Source: Burkholderiales bacterium (lineage in GTDB: Bacteria; Pseudomonadota; Gammaproteobacteria; Burkholderiales; Burkholderiaceae_C). From it: DNA of 32,900 nucleotides. Below the pieces are notes generated by a model, which was not told the DNA's origin, did not search any database, and saw only the letters and a program-made list of their open reading frames with translations. Below, in pieces: positions 16,227 to 23,717 of the stretch (within the stretch, counting starts at the first letter, position 1; every line of letters begins with the position of its first letter). The position numbers were made by a program, and so were the translations under genes. The stretch covers positions 1 to 32,900 of the forward strand of contig JAGWTS010000015.1 in assembly GCA_028868875.1 (NCBI GenBank). Direction: 5' to 3'.

Positions 16227-19200
16227 GCGGCTCGCGGACGTGGCGGTTTCGGCGCCGGGCCCGTCGCTGCTGGCCAGCCTGCTCGACGACGAAGCCGATT
16301 CGCTGCTCTGGTTCGACGCCCGCGCCCGCGTCGGCTGGTGCAATGCGAGCGCGCGGCGCCGGCTCGGTGCGAGCCCGGGCGAGGGCGCAGGCAGCCTGGC
16401 CGCGACGCTGGGCGACGCCGCACTGCACTGGCTGCGCGACGCCCTGGGAAGCGACGAGCGCCGCGAGACCCTGATCCACGTCGACGACGGCCCTGTCTGG
16501 CGCCTGGCGCTGCGCCCGCTCGAAGGCGGGCATTCGCTGCGCGCCGCGCTCCAGCTGCCGCAGGCGCTGCCGCCGCCGGCGCGCGCGTCCGCGGCGCCGA
16601 GCAGTGCGCTGCGCCGGGCGCTGGCGCCGCTGTGGGAGTCGCCGCTGGCGGCACTGCTGCAGGACGCGGGATTCCGCATCCTCGACGCCAACGACGCCTT
16701 CCTGGGTCTGAGCGGTTTTGCGCGCGGCGCCATCGTCGGCCGCGATCCGCTCGAATGGATGGCGCCCGAGGACCATGCCGCGGTGCAGGCCACGCGCGCC
16801 CTGGCGCTGCACGAGCGCGACGACTCGCAGCCGCGCCACGCGCGCGTGGTCGATGCCGAAGGCCGGCTGCGCTGGTTCTCGTTCAGCAGCCACAACGTGG
16901 CCGCGGCGGGCCAGCCGCCCTGCTGGCTGACGCTGATCCACGACGAGAGCGCCGAATGGCACGCCCGCGAGCAGGCCGAGCGCGCCCAGGCCGAGCTCAT
17001 GCGCTGGTTCGACCTGGCGCACACCGGCATGCTGGTCTACGACGACAGCGGCCTCATCGTGCGCTCGAACGCGGCCTTCGAGGCCTTGATCGAGCAGGTG
17101 CCGGTGCTCGTCGACGAAGCCGTGCCCGAACTCCAGGCCCTGCTCGGCTGGACCGACGGCGCCTTGCGCGCCGACCTCGTGCCGGGCGCGCCGGTGCTCG
17201 AAAACCAGGCCACGGTGCCGCTGTCGGGCGGGCGCAGGCGCCATCTCGCGGCGCGCCTGGCGGGCTGGGCGGCCGACCCCGGCCAGCGCCGCGTGATGGC
17301 GGTGGTCGAGGACCGCAGCGCCGAGGCCGAGCGCGACCTCGCCCAGCTCGAGATCGACATGCTGATGGACACCGCGAGCGTGGGCATCGCCACCTACGAC
17401 CCGGCGCGCGGCTGGCTCAAGCCCGGGCGCGCGGCGCCGGCAACCGGCCGCGCCGGTGGCTGGGGGCTGCAAGGCATCGGCCGCGAGCTCGTCGAGCCGT
17501 CTTCGCTGCCCGACTACGAGCGCCTGCAGCGCGCCTTGCGCCTGGGCGAGCGCTTGGAGGTGCGCTATGCCGTGCGCCACCCCGAACTCGGGGCGCGCTG
17601 GCTCCTCACCCGGGTCGAGCCCGGGGCCCATGGAGGGGCGCGCACGAGCTCGGTCGTGACCCTGGACGTGACCGAGCAGGAGCGCGCGCAGCGCCGCAAC
17701 GAGCAGCTGCTGCGCGAGCTCACGACCATCCTCGACGGCTCCACCGCGGGCATCGCCTATCTGCGCGGCGCCGCCCTGGTGCGCTGCAACCGGCGCTTCG
17801 AGCGCATGCTCGGCTTCGCCCCGGGCGCGGCCGCGGGGGCCTCGATCGAGGAGGTGTTCGGGCGCCGCACCGAAGGGCCCGCGGCGGTGCGCGAGGTGAC
17901 CGAGGCCCTGGCGGCAGGGCGCCCGCTCGAGATCGAGCTGCCGGTGACGGAGGCGGGCGGGCGCCGCGTGTGGTATTCGCTCTCGGTGCGGCGCGCCGAG
18001 CCGGCGCGCGAGGAGGTCGAGGCGGTGGCGGTGCTCACCGACATCTCGCGCCTGAAGGCCCAGCAGAGCGAGCTCGAGACCGTGCTGCGCGAGCGCGAGC
18101 TGATGTTCAGCCTCTCGGACGTCGGCATCGCCTACCTGCGCGGCGCGCGCATCGAGCGCGCCAACCACGCGATGGCGCGCCTGACCGGCTACGCCGCGCC
18201 CGAGCTCACGACGCTGGACACGGCCGAGCTCTACGAAAGCGCGCGCGAATGCGTCGAGTTCGAAGCCCAGATCGCGCTCGGCCTGCGCAGCATCGGGCGC
18301 TTCAGCGGCGAGCGCCGGCTGCGCCGGCGCGACGGCAGCGCGCTGTGGGTGCAGGTCGCGGTGCGCCCGGCCGACCCCGAGGACGTCGAGGCCGGCGTCG
18401 TCTGCTCCTTCGTCGACGTCGACGAGCGCCGGCGCGCGCGCGAATCGCTCGCGGTCCAGGCCGAGCGCACGCGCGCGATCCTGAACTCGGTGCTCGTGGG
18501 CATCGTCACCGTGTCCGAGCAGGGCATCGAGTGGATGAACCGCTCGGCGCGGCGCATGTTCGCGGGCGAGCTCGCCGACTTCGTCGGCGAGCCGATCTCC
18601 ACCGTCGCGACACCCGAGCCCGACCACCCGCTGCGCCGGCTCGACTGGCAGCAGCGCCTGGCCGAGGGCTCGGCCGAGGCCTTCGAATGCCGGCTCAAGG
18701 CGCGCGACGGGCGCGAGTTCTGGGTCGTCGGCAACGCCGTCGCGACCGGCCACGGCGACGGGCCGGGCCAGCTCACCTTCGCCCTGCTCGACATCGAGCG
18801 CCGGCGCCAGGCCGAGGTCAGCATCGCCCAGGCTCAGGCCTCGCTGCAGCGCGTGATCGAGACCGCGCCCCTGGCGATCGCGCTGTTCGACGCGCGCCGG
18901 CGCTGCGTGCTCCAGCTCAACCAGATGGCCTCGACCTTCTTCGCCCGGCCGCTGGACCAGGTGCTCGGCCACAACCTGGCCGACTTCTGCGCCCCGTCCA
19001 AGGCCAGGGCGCTCGCCGAATGGCTGGCCGCCGCCGCCGACGCGAGCGAGGTCCAGCACCACGAGCTGCGCGAGGAAGCGGGCGAGCGCGCCGAGGCGCC
19101 GCGGGTCTGGGACGTGCGCCTGGTGGCACTCGCCGCCGCCGGCGGCGAGGTCGCGCAACTGCTGCTCGTGGCGAGCGACGTGACCGAGCAGCGCGCGGCC

Positions 19201-19830
19201 GAGCAGGCGCGGCTGCAGGCCGCGATCGCCCAGCGCGAGGTCCTGGTGCGCGAGGTCCACCACCGCATCAAGAACAACCTGCAAGGCGTGGCCGGCCTGC
19301 TGCAGCAGAACGCGGCGCGCCACCCCGAGCTCGCCGCCGTGCTTTCCGAGGCGGTGGGCCAGGTCCAGGCCATCGCCCAGGTCTACGGCCTGCAGGTGGG
19401 GGCGAGCGGGCCGCTGCGGCTGGTGCGCGTGATCGAGGCGATCGCGCAATCGGTGCAGCGCACCTTCGGCCGCTCGATCGTGTTCACGAACGGGCGCGAG
19501 GCGCTGCCCTTCGTCCTGCCCGAGGCCGAGGCGATCCCGGTGGCGCTCACCGTCAACGAACTGCTCACCAACGCCGTCAAGCATTCGGCGCCGGGCGACG
19601 TGGCCTGCAGCGTCCAGGCGCACGAAGCGGAGGTCGAGATCGAGATCCGCAACCCCGGTGCCCTGGCCGCCGGCTTCGACCTCGCACGGGTGCGCGGCGG
19701 CGTCTCCGGGCTCGGCCTCGTGCGCGCACTGCTGCCGCGGCGCAGCTCGTCGCTCGAGATCGGCCCGGACGGCGACGAGGTCGTCGCCCGCGTCACGCTG
19801 CGGGCGCCGAGCGTGCGCAGCGAGCCATAG
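16183..19830 (+). CDS. Soluble multi-PAS sensor histidine kinase (HisKA_2 type)
   Basis: The 1215-aa protein has no obvious membrane span, so it is probably cytoplasmic. It contains about eight consecutive PAS/PAC-like modules of roughly 110-120 residues (from about 28 to 1005; the first is the weakest). The C-terminus carries the HisKA_2 dimerisation motif [15 protein letters not shown], with His1026 the likely phospho-acceptor. An HATPase domain follows ([12 protein letters not shown], about 1124-1135, and [13 protein letters not shown]). HisKA_2 kinases commonly pair with stand-alone regulators, and the next gene is a receiver-ANTAR protein. The start is uncertain. GTG at 16183 has GAGG 6 nt upstream but overlaps the HDOD gene by 44 bp; GTG at 16240 lies just after that gene's stop. 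The signal sensed by so many PAS modules (redox, light, ligand) cannot be read from sequence. Confidence 0.9.
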   Translation: MPSSPRSPTRAPWTERLADVAVSAPGPSLLASLLDDEADSLLWFDARARVGWCNASARRRLGASPGEGAGSLAATLGDAALHWLRDALGSDERRETLIHVDDGPVWRLALRPLEGGHSLRAALQLPQALPPPARASAAPSSALRRALAPLWESPLAALLQDAGFRILDANDAFLGLSGFARGAIVGRDPLEWMAPEDHAAVQATRALALHERDDSQPRHARVVDAEGRLRWFSFSSHNVAAAGQPPCWLTLIHDESAEWHAREQAERAQAELMRWFDLAHTGMLVYDDSGLIVRSNAAFEALIEQVPVLVDEAVPELQALLGWTDGALRADLVPGAPVLENQATVPLSGGRRRHLAARLAGWAADPGQRRVMAVVEDRSAEAERDLAQLEIDMLMDTASVGIATYDPARGWLKPGRAAPATGRAGGWGLQGIGRELVEPSSLPDYERLQRALRLGERLEVRYAVRHPELGARWLLTRVEPGAHGGARTSSVVTLDVTEQERAQRRNEQLLRELTTILDGSTAGIAYLRGAALVRCNRRFERMLGFAPGAAAGASIEEVFGRRTEGPAAVREVTEALAAGRPLEIELPVTEAGGRRVWYSLSVRRAEPAREEVEAVAVLTDISRLKAQQSELETVLRERELMFSLSDVGIAYLRGARIERANHAMARLTGYAAPELTTLDTAELYESARECVEFEAQIALGLRSIGRFSGERRLRRRDGSALWVQVAVRPADPEDVEAGVVCSFVDVDERRRARESLAVQAERTRAILNSVLVGIVTVSEQGIEWMNRSARRMFAGELADFVGEPISTVATPEPDHPLRRLDWQQRLAEGSAEAFECRLKARDGREFWVVGNAVATGHGDGPGQLTFALLDIERRRQAEVSIAQAQASLQRVIETAPLAIALFDARRRCVLQLNQMASTFFARPLDQVLGHNLADFCAPSKARALAEWLAAAADASEVQHHELREEAGERAEAPRVWDVRLVALAAAGGEVAQLLLVASDVTEQRAAEQARLQAAIAQREVLVREVHHRIKNNLQGVAGLLQQNAARHPELAAVLSEAVGQVQAIAQVYGLQVGASGPLRLVRVIEAIAQSVQRTFGRSIVFTNGREALPFVLPEAEAIPVALTVNELLTNAVKHSAPGDVACSVQAHEAEVEIEIRNPGALAAGFDLARVRGGVSGLGLVRALLPRRSSSLEIGPDGDEVVARVTLRAPSVRSEP

Positions 19831-19846
19831 CGGACAATCGCGGGCG

Positions 19847-20449
19847 ATGACATCCAAAGGCAAGATCCTGGTCGTCGACGACGACCGTCTCGTGCTCGCC
19901 ACGCTGGTGCACGGGCTGGCCGAGGCCGGCTACGAGGTGGTCGACGCCGACAACGGCGACGACGCGATCCTGCTCGCGCGCCAGCAGCGGCCCGAGCTGG
20001 CGCTGCTGGACATCCGCATGGAAGGCAAGAGCGGCTTCGACGTCGCCGAGTACCTGCGCGACGTCTGCCGCATCCCCTTCATGTTCCTGTCGGCGTTCTC
20101 GGACGCCGCGACGGTGGCCCAGGTCGAGGCGCTCGGCGCCGTGGCCTACATGGTCAAGCCGCTGGACGTGGGCCAGATCGTGCCCACGGTCGACGCCGCC
20201 TTCGCCCGCCTGCACGCCGGGGCCCCGGCCGCGGCGCCCGCCCTGGCGCCGGCATCGGCAGCGGCAGCGGCATCCGTGGCCCTGGGCGACCCGCTGCCGA
20301 TGGCCGTGGGCGTGCTGATGCACCGCCATTCGCTGACCCGCATCGCGGCGCTCGAGCGCCTGCGGCGGATGGCGGCCGAGCAAGGCGTGAGCGAGGCCGC
20401 CCAGGCCGAGCGCCTGCTCGCGGCGCTCGAAGAGCTGGCGCGCACCTGA
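19847..20449 (+). CDS. Response regulator with C-terminal ANTAR RNA-binding domain
   Basis: The 200-aa product has two parts. Residues 1-122 form a receiver domain with the acidic DDD patch (11-13), phospho-acceptor Asp55 in LALLDIRMEG, the Ser/Thr switch region (LSAF) and Lys104 in VKPL. After an Ala/Pro-rich linker (about 125-148), residues 150-198 fit the ANTAR fold (AVGVLMHRHSLTRIAALERL, then RRMAAEQGVSEAAQ). ANTAR regulators such as EutV, NasR and AmiR bind paired hairpins in nascent RNA and prevent transcription termination. The gene starts 16 bp after the HisKA_2 kinase, its obvious partner. The ATG at 19847 gives a normal receiver start; the track ORF is 63 codons too long. A GACAAT box sits 8 nt before the ATG. 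Its RNA targets are unknown. Confidence 0.88.
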   Translation: MTSKGKILVVDDDRLVLATLVHGLAEAGYEVVDADNGDDAILLARQQRPELALLDIRMEGKSGFDVAEYLRDVCRIPFMFLSAFSDAATVAQVEALGAVAYMVKPLDVGQIVPTVDAAFARLHAGAPAAAPALAPASAAAAASVALGDPLPMAVGVLMHRHSLTRIAALERLRRMAAEQGVSEAAQAERLLAALEELART

Positions 20450-20462
20450 GCGCTGCGGCGCG

Positions 20463-21530
20463 TCAGGCCGCGACGAGCGGAATGTGGCGCGCCCGCAGCT
20501 GGCCGCAGCCGGCGTCGACGTCCTGGCCCGCCGACTGGCGCAGCTTGGTGAGTACGCCGCGCTCGTTCAGGCTGCGCGCCATCGCGCGCGCGGCCTCGGG
20601 CCGGGGCCGCCGGTAGGGGCTGCCGTCGACCGGGTTGAAGGGGATGAGGTTCATCATCGCGTAGCGACCGCGCAGCAGGCGGGCGATGCCCTCGACCTCG
20701 TCGGGCCCGTCGTTGACGCCTTCGATCAGCGTCCATTGGTACTGGATCGGATAGCCGCTGGCGCGGGCATAGCGCTCGCCGGCCTCGACCAGGTCGGCCG
20801 GCTCGAAGCGCGGGGCGCGCGGCAGCAGTTCGGCGCGCAGCGCGGCCCGGGTCGTGTGCAGCGACAGCGCGAGCGCCGGCTTCACGCGCTCGCGCGGCAG
20901 GCGCTCGAACACGCGCTCGTCGCCGACGGTCGAGAACACCAGGTTCTTGTGGCCGATGGCCGCGGCGCTGCCGAGCAGGTCGATCGCCTCGAGCACGTTG
21001 TCCAGGTTGTGGGCGGGCTCGCCCATGCCCATGAACACGACCTTGTTCACAGCGCGGCGGCGGCGTGCTAGCACGACCTGGGCCACCATCTCGGCGCTGC
21101 CGAGCTGGCGCAGCAGGCCGTCGCGCCCGGTGCGGCAGAAGCGGCAGCCGACGGCGCAGCCCACCTGGCTCGAGATGCAGAGCCCGGCACGCGGCAGCAG
21201 CACGCTCTCGACCGTCTGGCCGTCGGCCAGCGCCACCAGCAGGCGCTCGGAGCCGTCGGCGCCGGGGTGCTGCGAAACGAGGCGGGCGAGGCCGTCGAGG
21301 CCGGCCTGCAGCGCCGGGATCTCGTGCCGCAAGGCCAGCGGCAGGAAGTCCTCGGCGCGATGGCGGCCGCCGTCCAGCGGCCGCGCCTGCAGCCATTGGC
21401 GCAGCAGCTGGGCTTCGTGCGCCGGGCCGGCGCCGAGGCCGCGCAGGCGCTCGCGCAAGGCGGCGAGTCCCGGCGCGGCCGCAGGGGGGCCCGGCGCGGG
21501 ATGCGCGCTCGCTGGCGGTCCGACGCTCAT
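20463..21530 (-). CDS. RlmN/Cfr-family radical SAM RNA methyltransferase (short paralogue-like form)
   Basis: The 355-aa product shows the radical SAM cluster motif CAVGCRFC (Cys125, 129, 132), preceded by a further Cys118 in LCISSQVGC. GMGEP (SAM binding) lies at about 168-172, and Cys342 is in DVDAGCGQL near the C-terminus. Cys118 and Cys342 match the two catalytic cysteines that carry out methyl transfer in RlmN, so the enzyme looks active. RlmN methylates C2 of A2503 in 23S rRNA and of A37 in some tRNAs; Cfr methylates C8. The substrate here is not certain. It is shorter than usual for RlmN. Housekeeping rlmN is normally in another neighbourhood (near ndk/hisS), so I suspect a paralogue. 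The ATG overlaps the upstream kinase stop (ATGA). The 772-aa track ORF is an artefact of read-through in a shadow frame. Confidence 0.85.
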   Translation of the reverse strand: MSVGPPASAHPAPGPPAAAPGLAALRERLRGLGAGPAHEAQLLRQWLQARPLDGGRHRAEDFLPLALRHEIPALQAGLDGLARLVSQHPGADGSERLLVALADGQTVESVLLPRAGLCISSQVGCAVGCRFCRTGRDGLLRQLGSAEMVAQVVLARRRRAVNKVVFMGMGEPAHNLDNVLEAIDLLGSAAAIGHKNLVFSTVGDERVFERLPRERVKPALALSLHTTRAALRAELLPRAPRFEPADLVEAGERYARASGYPIQYQWTLIEGVNDGPDEVEGIARLLRGRYAMMNLIPFNPVDGSPYRRPRPEAARAMARSLNERGVLTKLRQSAGQDVDAGCGQLRARHIPLVAA

Positions 21531-23068
21531 TCGCGCAGCGTGAAGTGGAAGGCGGCGCCGCGCCCGGGCTCGGCGTCGGCCCAGACCTGGCCGCCGTGGC
21601 GGCGCACGATGCGCTGGACCGAGGCCAGGCCGACCCCGGTGCCCGGGAAATCGTTGGCGCTGTGCAGGCGCTGGAAGAGCCCGAACAGGCGCTCGGCGCC
21701 GCGCATGTCGAAGCCGGCGCCGTTGTCGCGCACGACGAAGGCGCGCCGCCCTTCGTGGAGTTCGGACTCGAAGACGATGTGCGTCTTCTTCGTGCGCGCG
21801 CTGTACTTCCAGGCGTTGCCGAGCAGGTTCTCGAGCACCAGGCGCAGCAGGGTCGGGTCGCCGTTGGCCTGCAGCCCGGGCTCGATCTCGATCTCGGCCA
21901 CGCGCTCGGGCGCGCCGCGGCGCAGTTCGTCGACGATGTAGGCCGCGAGCTGCGACAGGTTCACCGGCTGGCGCGCCAGCGGCTGCTGCGAGAGCTTGGC
22001 CAGCGTCAGCAAGGCGTCGATCATCAGGTTCATGCGCGCCGCCGCGCCCAGCACCCGGTCGAGATGGTCGTTGCCGACGCGGTCGAGCGCGCGCCCGTAG
22101 TCCTCCTTGAGGATGCGGGTGAAGCCCTCGACCACGCGCACCGGCGCGCGCAGGTCGTGCGAGACGGTGAAGCTGAACGAGGCGCTGTCGCCGGCCGCGG
22201 CCTCGGGGTCGGGCCCGGCGCGCTGCACCAGCAGCAAGGCCTCGCTCACCGGCGTGCTGAAGCGGCGCAGGCGCCATCCCTCGTGCTCGGCGCTGCCGCC
22301 CGGCCCGGACTCGGCCACCGCGATGCGCAGCGGCGCCGGCAGGCGCGCCTGCAGATCGGCCCAGCCGGGCTCGCCCTCGCCGCAGTCGAGCAGGCGCCGC
22401 GCCTCGGCGTTGGCGTGGCGCAGGCGCCAGCCCGCGGGGCTGCCGTCGCCGGCGAGCACCAGCACCGCGCCGTCGAGCGCCAGCAGCAGGGCCGCGAAGG
22501 CGGCCTGGTCGGCGGCGCGTGCGTCGTATTCGCCGGTCGGGCGCGCGCTGCCGCTGAAGCCGGCAAAGCCGCCGCGGTCGTCGGCGCGCGGCGCCGCGCG
22601 CAGCAGCCAGGGGCTGGCGTCGTCGCGGCGCAGCACGCGCAGGCCCGAGAACGCCTGCTGCGCATCCATCCGCGCGCGCAGGCCGGCGCCGTCCTGGCCA
22701 TCGTCGAAGCGCTGCCAGAGCGTGTCGGCGCCGCCGGCGCGCGCCCAGTCCGGCTCCGCGGCGCCGGCCGGCGGCAGCCATTGTTCGAGTTGGTGCGAGG
22801 CATCGGTGCGCCAGGCCCAGGTTTCGCGCAAGGTGGCCTGGGCTTCGCGTTCGCGCCGCGCCTCGCGGCGTGCGGCGTCGAGTTCACCGCGGCCCAGCAG
22901 GCGCCCGAGCGCGAAGGCCCCGGCCGCGACGAGCAGCAGGGCGACGGTGCCGAAAAGCCAGGCGCCCGTCGGGGCGCCGTTGTCGGTGCAGCCTGCGAAC
23001 GCCCCGAGGGCAAGCGCCAGCATCACGCCGACGCCGCGCCGTCGGCGCGGTGGGCAGGTTGCTTGCAT
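21527..23068 (-). CDS. Membrane-anchored sensor histidine kinase (phytochrome-kinase-like transmitter)
   Basis: The 513-aa product has two hydrophobic stretches near the N-terminus (about 14-27 and 36-57), a basic helical linker, two poorly conserved sensor-like segments (about 80-180 and 190-285), and a classical transmitter. The H-box is FSFTVSHDLRAPVRVV with His304, the N-box ENLLGNAWKYS with Asn418, G1 is DNGAGFD (448-454) and G2 is GTGVGL (476-481). The H-box style (SHDLRAPLR-like) resembles bacteriophytochrome-type kinases, but no chromophore domain is seen. There is no receiver domain. It is divergent from the Hpt/c-di-GMP operon (254-bp gap) and coupled to the RlmN-like gene. Plausible partners are the neighbouring Hpt and receiver proteins, which is inference. 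A TACAAT box 7 nt upstream of the ATG suggests an mRNA with almost no leader. Confidence 0.88.
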   Translation of the reverse strand: MQATCPPRRRRGVGVMLALALGAFAGCTDNGAPTGAWLFGTVALLLVAAGAFALGRLLGRGELDAARREARREREAQATLRETWAWRTDASHQLEQWLPPAGAAEPDWARAGGADTLWQRFDDGQDGAGLRARMDAQQAFSGLRVLRRDDASPWLLRAAPRADDRGGFAGFSGSARPTGEYDARAADQAAFAALLLALDGAVLVLAGDGSPAGWRLRHANAEARRLLDCGEGEPGWADLQARLPAPLRIAVAESGPGGSAEHEGWRLRRFSTPVSEALLLVQRAGPDPEAAAGDSASFSFTVSHDLRAPVRVVEGFTRILKEDYGRALDRVGNDHLDRVLGAAARMNLMIDALLTLAKLSQQPLARQPVNLSQLAAYIVDELRRGAPERVAEIEIEPGLQANGDPTLLRLVLENLLGNAWKYSARTKKTHIVFESELHEGRRAFVVRDNGAGFDMRGAERLFGLFQRLHSANDFPGTGVGLASVQRIVRRHGGQVWADAEPGRGAAFHFTLRE

Positions 23069-23075
23069 GCGCCGG

Positions 23076-23081
23076 ATTGTA
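23076..23081 (-). promoter_or_regulatory. Possible -10 box directly upstream of the kinase start
   Basis: On the minus strand TACAAT is followed by seven bases (CCGGCGC) and then the kinase ATG. If used as a sigma-70 -10 hexamer, transcription would begin at or within a base or two of the start codon, giving a leaderless or near-leaderless message. No good -35 hexamer lies 16-18 bp upstream, so support is limited. Confidence 0.4.
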
Positions 23082-23111
23082 CGGAGCGCGCCGGGCGCCG
23101 AGCCGCTGCGC

Positions 23112-23138
23112 TCAAGTTGCGGCGGGCGGCGCCGAAAC
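23112..23138 (+). promoter_or_regulatory. Sigma-28 (FliA)-like promoter upstream of the Hpt / c-di-GMP operon
   Basis: TCAAGTTG, 11 nt, GCCGAAAC. Against TAAAGTTT-N11-GCCGATAA this is 6 of 8 in each half with exact spacing. The only other match of similar quality that I noticed is the flgM promoter. It lies in the divergent gap with the kinase and points toward hpt. The predicted transcript start is near 23145, leaving about 175 nt before the preferred hpt ATG, or about 50 nt before an alternative in-frame ATG at 23197. Confidence 0.55.
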
Positions 23139-23322
23139 CGGCATCATCGGTGCCCCTTCTCCGACGCGGGCGCAGCCTCGAATTGCGAGTCCTTGCATGA
23201 CCGTCTCATCCCACCCCGGGGCTGCATCCGGCACGGCCGGGCTCCAATCCCCGCTTGACGCGGCCCGTGCCGCCCGCCATCCTGCCTGCCCGGCGTGCCG
23301 GTCGGACACGCCCAGGAAGACC

Positions 23323-23706
23323 ATGAACGTCCAGTCGAACCGCAATCCGGCCGTTTCAGATTCCGTGATCGACGAGCCCGTGCTGGCGCGGCTGCGCGCA
23401 CTCGACCCCGACGGCAGCCTGAAGGTCATCGAACGCGTGCTTCGGACCTACGAGACGTCGCTCACGGCGGCGCTCGAACAGGCGGCGCAGGCGCGCGCAC
23501 GCGACGACGCGCGCGCCCTCGGCGCGGTGGCGCACAAGCTCAAGTCCTCGTCGGCCAGCGTCGGCGCGCTCGCGCTCTCCGCCTGCTGCGCCGAGATCGA
23601 AAGCGCGGGCCGCGAAGGGCGGCTCGACGTCGCGGCCGCGGCGCTGCGTTTCATCGACGAGGCCGAACGGGCCCTGGCGGCGGTTCGGGCTATGCTGCGG
23701 GCTTGA
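23323..23706 (+). CDS. Stand-alone Hpt (histidine phosphotransfer) protein
   Basis: The product is 127 aa from the ATG at 23323, which has AGGA 5 nt upstream. The phosphotransfer motif is LGAVAHKLKSSSASVGA, with His71 the phosphorylated residue, within a four-helix arrangement rich in Ala. It lacks kinase and receiver domains, so it passes phosphate between other proteins. The next gene, 11 bp later, encodes a receiver protein with GGDEF and EAL domains, the natural partner. The divergent kinase could be the entry point. An in-frame ATG at 23197 would add 42 residues, but it has no ribosome site and the added sequence is low-complexity. A GGCGTG/CACGCC hairpin (23292-23312) ends just before the ribosome site and might limit translation. 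Confidence 0.85.
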   Translation: MNVQSNRNPAVSDSVIDEPVLARLRALDPDGSLKVIERVLRTYETSLTAALEQAAQARARDDARALGAVAHKLKSSSASVGALALSACCAEIESAGREGRLDVAAAALRFIDEAERALAAVRAMLRA

Positions 23707-23717
23707 TTGCGCCTTCG

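Noticed and set aside
16177-19902. 1241-aa minus-strand ORF opposite the multi-PAS kinase (and a 1170-aa plus-frame ORF 16338-19850)
   Set aside because: High-GC shadow frames. They are Arg/His/Ala/Gly-rich without domain motifs, while the 1215-aa frame has ordered PAS, HisKA_2 and HATPase motifs.
20463-22781. Apparent 772-aa fusion of a kinase-like region with the RlmN-like protein
   Set aside because: The upstream part is an off-frame reading of the kinase gene (Arg/Ala/Gly-rich). The true methyltransferase starts at the ATG overlapping the kinase stop.
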